From JBDSTZ01 sp039927975 (GTDB lineage: Bacteria > Pseudomonadota > Gammaproteobacteria > Burkholderiales > Burkholderiaceae_D), in NCBI GenBank assembly GCA_039927975.1, contig JBDSTZ010000357.1:1-9061 (forward strand): DNA of 9,061 bases, in the 5' to 3' direction. A model generated the notes under the pieces. The model made no database searches. It saw only the letters and a list, made by a program, of their open reading frames with translations, and was not told the DNA's origin. Positions 5,508-9,061 of the stretch are shown here, piece after piece. Positions within the stretch are counted from its first letter, which is position 1, and each line of letters starts with the position of its first letter. Made by a program: the position numbers and the translations under genes.

Positions 5508-8027
5508 ATGGCAGGTGCGCGGCCCGGCAGTCCGCTTTTACTGCTTGAAAATATAGAAAACGATTTGAACCAACCTACTCACACCATTCCTAGCCGCGAG
5601 GAAATCCTCGGCATTTTTCGTGACGCCAAGTCCGCACTCGACGCCAACGCCCTTGGCCGCGCACTGGACGTCAAACCCGAAGCGCTCGACGTGCTCACGC
5701 GGCGCCTCAACGCGATGACGCGCGACGGCCAGATCGAAGCCGACGCGGCCGGCCGCTACACCCTGGCCGACCACTCCGGCTTCGTCGCCGGCAAGGTCAG
5801 CGCCCACCGCGACGGCTTCGGCTTCGTGATCCCGGACCAGCCGGGCGAAGATCTCTTCCTCTCCGACAAAGAAATGCAGAAAGTACTGCACGGCGACCGC
5901 GTGCTGGCCAAAGTCACCGGCACCGACCGCCGTGGCCGCCAGGAAGGCACCATTGTCGAAGTCGTCTCGCGCGCCAACAGCCATGTCATCGGCCGTTTGC
6001 TCAATGAAAACGGCGTCTGGCTGATCGCCCCCGAAGACAAACGCATCGGCCAGGACATCCTGGTGGCCGGTTCGCCCGGCAAGGCCAAGGCCGGCCAGAT
6101 CGTCAGCGTCGAGCTGATCGAGCAACCGTCGCGCTTCAAGCAGCCAGTCGGCAAGATCGTCGAGATTCTCGGCGAGCTCGACGACCCCGGCATGGAAATC
6201 GAAATCGCCGTGCGCAAGTTCGGCGTGCCGCACATCTTCTCGGCGCCGGCCTTGAAGGCGGCGGCCAAGCTGCCGACGGTGGTGGTCGATGGCGACCTTG
6301 AAGAACGCGTCGACCTGCGCGACGTGCCGCTCGTGACCATCGACGGCGAAGACGCGCGCGACTTCGACGATGCCGTGTATTGCGAGCCGGTCAAGGTCGG
6401 CCGCGCCAACTGCTTCCGCTTGATCGTCGCGATTGCCGATGTCAGCCATTACGTGAAGCCGAACGATGCGCTCGACGTCGACGCGCTCGAACGCAGCACC
6501 TCGGTGTATTTCCCGCGCCGGGTGATCCCGATGCTGCCGGAAAAACTGTCGAACGGCCTGTGCTCGCTGAACCCGGCGGTCGACCGCCTGACCCTGGTGT
6601 GCGACGCCGTGGTGTCGGACAAGGGCGAAATCAAGGCTTACCAGTTCTACCCGGCGGTGATCCATTCGGCCGCGCGCCTGACCTACAATGAAGTGGCCGA
6701 CATTCTCGGCAACACCAGCGGTCCCGAAGCGCAGCGCCGGCCGGCCATCGTGCCGCACCTGCTGAACCTGTACGACGTCTACCACGCCTTGCAGAAAGCC
6801 CGCCAGTTGCGCGGCGCGATCGATTTCGAAACCACCGAAACCTATATCGTCTGCAACGCGCTGGGCAAGATCGAAAAGATCATCCCGCGCACCCGCAACG
6901 ATGCGCACAAGGTCATCGAGGAATGCATGTTGGCGGCCAACGTTTGCGCGGCCGACTTGCTGATTCGCCACAAGCATCCAGGCACCTACCGGATCCACGC
7001 GTCGCCCACCGAGGAAAAGCTCAACCAGGTGCGCACTTTCCTCAAGCAGGTGGGTTTGAACCTGAACGGCGGCATGAAGCCGACCGCCGGCGACTACGCC
7101 GAGCTGATGAAGCAGATCAAGGATCGTCCCGACGCGGCGCTGCTGCAAACCATGCTGCTGCGCTCGATGCAGCAAGCGGTCTACAGCCCCGACAACATCG
7201 GCCACTTCGGCCTGGCGTACGAGGCGTATGCCCACTTCACCAGCCCGATCCGCCGCTATCCCGATCTGCTGACGCACCGCGCGATCAAGGCGATTTTGCT
7301 GGGCAAGAAGTACGAGCCGAAAGGCATCGACCTGGCCGGCCTGAACACCAACGTCTCGAACGCCACGCGCAAGCAGCAGGCCAAGGACAAGGCGCAGGGC
7401 AAGCAGAAGAATGAACGCGACCTGACCATCTGGGACGCGCTGGGCGTGCATTGCTCGGCCAATGAACGGCGCGCCGACGAAGCCTCGCGCGACGTCGAAG
7501 CCTGGCTCAAGTGCTACTTCATCAAGGACAAGCTGGGCGAGGAATTCACCGGCGTCGTGTCCGGCGTGACCACCTTCGGTATTTTCGTCCAGCTCGACGC
7601 GCTGTTTGTCGAGGGCCTGGTGCACATCACCGAACTGGGCACCGATTACTTCCAGTACGACGACGCGCGTCACGAACTGCGCGGCGAGCGCACCGGCAAG
7701 CGTTACCAGCTGACCGACCGCGTGACGGTGCAGGTGAGCCGGGTCGACCTCGAGGCGCGCAAGATCGACCTCGTGCTGGCCGGCGGCAGCGTGCAGGCCG
7801 ACACCGGCGCGGGCAAGCCGAAGAGCGCCGCCGCCAAGGCGCAGGAAGCCAAGCCCGGCGTGTCGCGCAAGCCGACGGTCAATACCCAGGGCAACGCGTC
7901 GCGTTACGAGCTCGACACGGAGGAGGAAAAACCTGCCAAGTCGAAGCGCGCGAAAGGCGGCAACGCGGCCAAGGCGCCGTCGCGGGCGGCCAAGCCCGCT
8001 GCCAAGTCCAGCAGGAAGAAACGGTAA
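5508..8027 (+). CDS. rnr: Ribonuclease R
   Basis: RNase R is a processive 3'-5' exoribonuclease of the RNase II family that digests structured RNA and acts in rRNA quality control and trans-translation. From ATG 5508 the protein has 839 residues (E. coli about 813). Order: N-terminal helix-turn-helix region (conserved IPSREEILGIF at 27-37), cold-shock domains with HRDGFGFVI near 99-107, the RNB catalytic domain with DGEDARDFDD at 279-288 (metal-binding Asp279, Asp285, Asp287, Asp288), TSPIRRYPDL at 578-587, an S1 domain at about 678-758, and a Lys/Ala-rich basic tail. The start is uncertain: no good RBS precedes 5508, and TTG 5565 (residue 20) lies much closer to the conserved region and gives 820 residues. 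TTG 5406 is less likely. Its TAA is 6 bases before rlmB, with which it should be co-transcribed. Confidence 0.95.
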   Translation: MAGARPGSPLLLLENIENDLNQPTHTIPSREEILGIFRDAKSALDANALGRALDVKPEALDVLTRRLNAMTRDGQIEADAAGRYTLADHSGFVAGKVSAHRDGFGFVIPDQPGEDLFLSDKEMQKVLHGDRVLAKVTGTDRRGRQEGTIVEVVSRANSHVIGRLLNENGVWLIAPEDKRIGQDILVAGSPGKAKAGQIVSVELIEQPSRFKQPVGKIVEILGELDDPGMEIEIAVRKFGVPHIFSAPALKAAAKLPTVVVDGDLEERVDLRDVPLVTIDGEDARDFDDAVYCEPVKVGRANCFRLIVAIADVSHYVKPNDALDVDALERSTSVYFPRRVIPMLPEKLSNGLCSLNPAVDRLTLVCDAVVSDKGEIKAYQFYPAVIHSAARLTYNEVADILGNTSGPEAQRRPAIVPHLLNLYDVYHALQKARQLRGAIDFETTETYIVCNALGKIEKIIPRTRNDAHKVIEECMLAANVCAADLLIRHKHPGTYRIHASPTEEKLNQVRTFLKQVGLNLNGGMKPTAGDYAELMKQIKDRPDAALLQTMLLRSMQQAVYSPDNIGHFGLAYEAYAHFTSPIRRYPDLLTHRAIKAILLGKKYEPKGIDLAGLNTNVSNATRKQQAKDKAQGKQKNERDLTIWDALGVHCSANERRADEASRDVEAWLKCYFIKDKLGEEFTGVVSGVTTFGIFVQLDALFVEGLVHITELGTDYFQYDDARHELRGERTGKRYQLTDRVTVQVSRVDLEARKIDLVLAGGSVQADTGAGKPKSAAAKAQEAKPGVSRKPTVNTQGNASRYELDTEEEKPAKSKRAKGGNAAKAPSRAAKPAAKSSRKKR

Positions 8028-8033
8028 CAACAG

Positions 8034-8777
8034 ATGAAGAACAAAATGATTTTCGGCTTCCACGCCGTGACTTCGCGCCTGCGTCACGAGGCCTCGTCGG
8101 TGGAAGAAATTTTTGTCGACGCGGGTCGCCAGGACCGCCGCATGCACGACCTGATCGCCGGCGCCAAGGCGGCCGGGGTGCGCGTGATGCCGGTCGATTC
8201 GGCGCGTCTCGACAAGATTGTCGGCACCCGCCGGCACCAGGGCGTGATCGCGTTCGCCAGCCAGCTGGCGCTGGCGCGCAACCTCGATGAATTGCTCGAT
8301 GCAATCGAAGGTCCGCCATTGCTGCTGATCCTCGACGGCATTACCGATCCGCACAACCTGGGCGCCTGCCTGCGGGTGGCGGACGGGGTCGGCGCGCACG
8401 CTGTGATCGTGCCGAAGGACCGCGCGGTCGGCTTGAACGCGACGGCGGCCAAGGTCGCCAGCGGCGCCGCCGAGACCGTGCCTTACATCACCGTCACCAA
8501 CCTGGCGCGCACCATGCGCGAGCTGAAAGAACGCGACATCTTGTTGATCGGCACTTCCGACGATGCCGACAAGGGCTTGTACGAAGCCGATTTCACCGGG
8601 CCTGCCGCGCTGGTGATGGGTTCGGAAGGCGAGGGCATGCGCCGCCTTACGCGCGAGACCTGCGACGTGCTGGTGGGCATTCCGATGTTCGGTTCGGTCG
8701 AGAGTTTGAACGTGTCGGTGGCCTCGGGTGTCTGCCTGTACGAGGCGCGCCGCCAGCGCATCGCGCGCGAAGGCTGA
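8034..8777 (+). CDS. rlmB: 23S rRNA (guanosine-2'-O-)-methyltransferase RlmB
   Basis: RlmB is a SPOUT-class enzyme that uses S-adenosylmethionine to methylate the 2'-O of G2251 in the P-loop of 23S rRNA. The 247 residues match the family length. An N-terminal RNA-binding domain (MIFGFHAVTSRL at 5-16, RHQG at 67-70) precedes the trefoil-knot domain with motif 1 DPHNLGACLR (105-114; Asn108, Arg114), motif 2 LVMGSEGEGMRRL (193-205) and motif 3 IPMFGSVESLNVSVASG (216-232). ATG 8034 is favoured because MKNKMIFG aligns with the E. coli start; the second in-frame ATG at 8046 is an alternative. The nearest Shine-Dalgarno-like AGGAAG (8013-8018) is rather far, suggesting coupling to rnr translation. 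The rnr-rlmB order is common in proteobacteria. Confidence 0.96.
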   Translation: MKNKMIFGFHAVTSRLRHEASSVEEIFVDAGRQDRRMHDLIAGAKAAGVRVMPVDSARLDKIVGTRRHQGVIAFASQLALARNLDELLDAIEGPPLLLILDGITDPHNLGACLRVADGVGAHAVIVPKDRAVGLNATAAKVASGAAETVPYITVTNLARTMRELKERDILLIGTSDDADKGLYEADFTGPAALVMGSEGEGMRRLTRETCDVLVGIPMFGSVESLNVSVASGVCLYEARRQRIAREG

Positions 8778-8872
8778 TCGCTGGCTGGGTGATGTGCACT
8801 GATGCCGAATCTGGTCTGATTGCGAATAATACTGGTCAGACAGATCGTTAACAAGCAGCCCTAAGACCGTCC

Positions 8873-8935
8873 TTCCCGCGCAGGCGGGAATCCATAGCAC
8901 ATAGACTCCAGCGTGCTATAGGTTCCCGCCTGCCC
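8873..8935. repeat. REP-like palindromic intergenic element
   Basis: A small hairpin, TTCCCGC-GCAG-GCGGGAA (8873-8890), lies inside a larger imperfect inverted repeat: 8878-8900 pairs with 8913-8935 at 20 of 23 positions around a 12-base loop. The motif TTCCCGC/GCGGGAA followed by CCATAGCAC resembles dispersed palindromes found in many copies between genes of GC-rich proteobacteria. It could also serve as the transcription end of rnr-rlmB, although no T-run follows. Confidence 0.55.
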
Positions 8936-8971
8936 GCACTGCTGTCCGGAATAATTTTGTTGACTTAGTAA

Positions 8972-9046
8972 GAAGGTGTTGCAGGCATTGGTTTACGAGG
9001 GGTAACCTCGGTTTGCCGACTTAAAAACCAAACCTGCAACATGTTC
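8972..9046. repeat. Long imperfect inverted repeat of unknown nature
   Basis: Arms GAAGGTGTTGCAGG (8972-8985) and CCTGCAACATGTTC (9033-9046) match at 12 of 14 positions. Inside them TTGGTTT (8988-8994) pairs with AAACCAA (9025-9031), and innermost CGAGG (8996-9000) pairs with CCTCG (9006-9010). The whole would fold into a long interrupted hairpin. There is no T-run directly after it and no gene is visible before the window ends. Confidence 0.5.
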
Positions 9047-9061
9047 AGCATAACGACTTTT

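Noticed and set aside
8814..8841. GTCTGA/TCAGAC inverted repeat after rlmB as its terminator
   Set aside because: Only a 6-base-pair stem with a 16-base loop and no T-run; too weak to call.
5538..8900. 1120-codon open frame on the minus strand opposite rnr and rlmB
   Set aside because: Spans two well-recognised plus-strand genes and has no domain logic; stop-poor antisense of GC-rich coding sequence.
8972..9046. Integron attC site
   Set aside because: The palindrome is long enough, but the expected RYYYAAC and GTTRRRY core sites are not found at its ends, and no cassette array or integrase is seen.
1..9061. CRISPR array or insertion sequence
   Set aside because: No evenly spaced short repeats, no transposase frame and no paired terminal inverted repeats with target duplications were found.

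Overview
The window looks like chromosomal DNA from a GC-rich betaproteobacterium, most likely in the Oxalobacteraceae (Massilia, Duganella or Janthinobacterium-like). This rests on the rnr-rlmB pair, the phasin, the small conserved hypotheticals and the strong GC bias. The genus is an inference, since no database search was possible.

Layout: (1) 1-518, minus strand, a phasin (PHA granule protein) cut by the window edge. (2) 600-809, minus strand, a 69-aa exported protein with a promoter lying almost on its start codon. (3) 884-3811, a copper-homeostasis locus: a small CopZ-like metallochaperone (minus) diverges from copA (Cu(I)-exporting P1B ATPase) and cueR (Cu(I)-sensing MerR-type regulator). 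copA and cueR overlap by 4 bases. Two CueR-type operators sit back to back in the divergent promoter region, so chaperone, pump and regulator should all respond to Cu(I). (4) 3812-4683, minus strand, a low-GC two-gene unit: a BPSL0067-like Cys/His putative amidase without a signal peptide, then a STY0301-like protein with a signal peptide. This is the accessory part of the window and resembles a type VI secretion effector/immunity pair. (5) 4812-5388, two identical tRNA-Leu(CAG) genes in tandem on the minus strand, each followed by its own hairpin terminator, with a full-consensus sigma70 promoter about 175 bases upstream of the first. (6) 5508-8777, plus strand, rnr (RNase R) and rlmB (23S rRNA G2251 2'-O-methyltransferase), 6 bases apart. 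(7) 8778-9061, no gene seen: a REP-like palindrome followed by a second long inverted repeat of unknown nature.

Most of the window is ordinary housekeeping and stress-response gene content. The parts most worth a second look are the putative effector/immunity pair beside the tRNA-Leu genes, the apparently leaderless small exported protein, the long tRNA leader, and the two unrelated palindromic structures after rlmB. Very long antisense open frames opposite copA and rnr-rlmB are composition artefacts and were left out.
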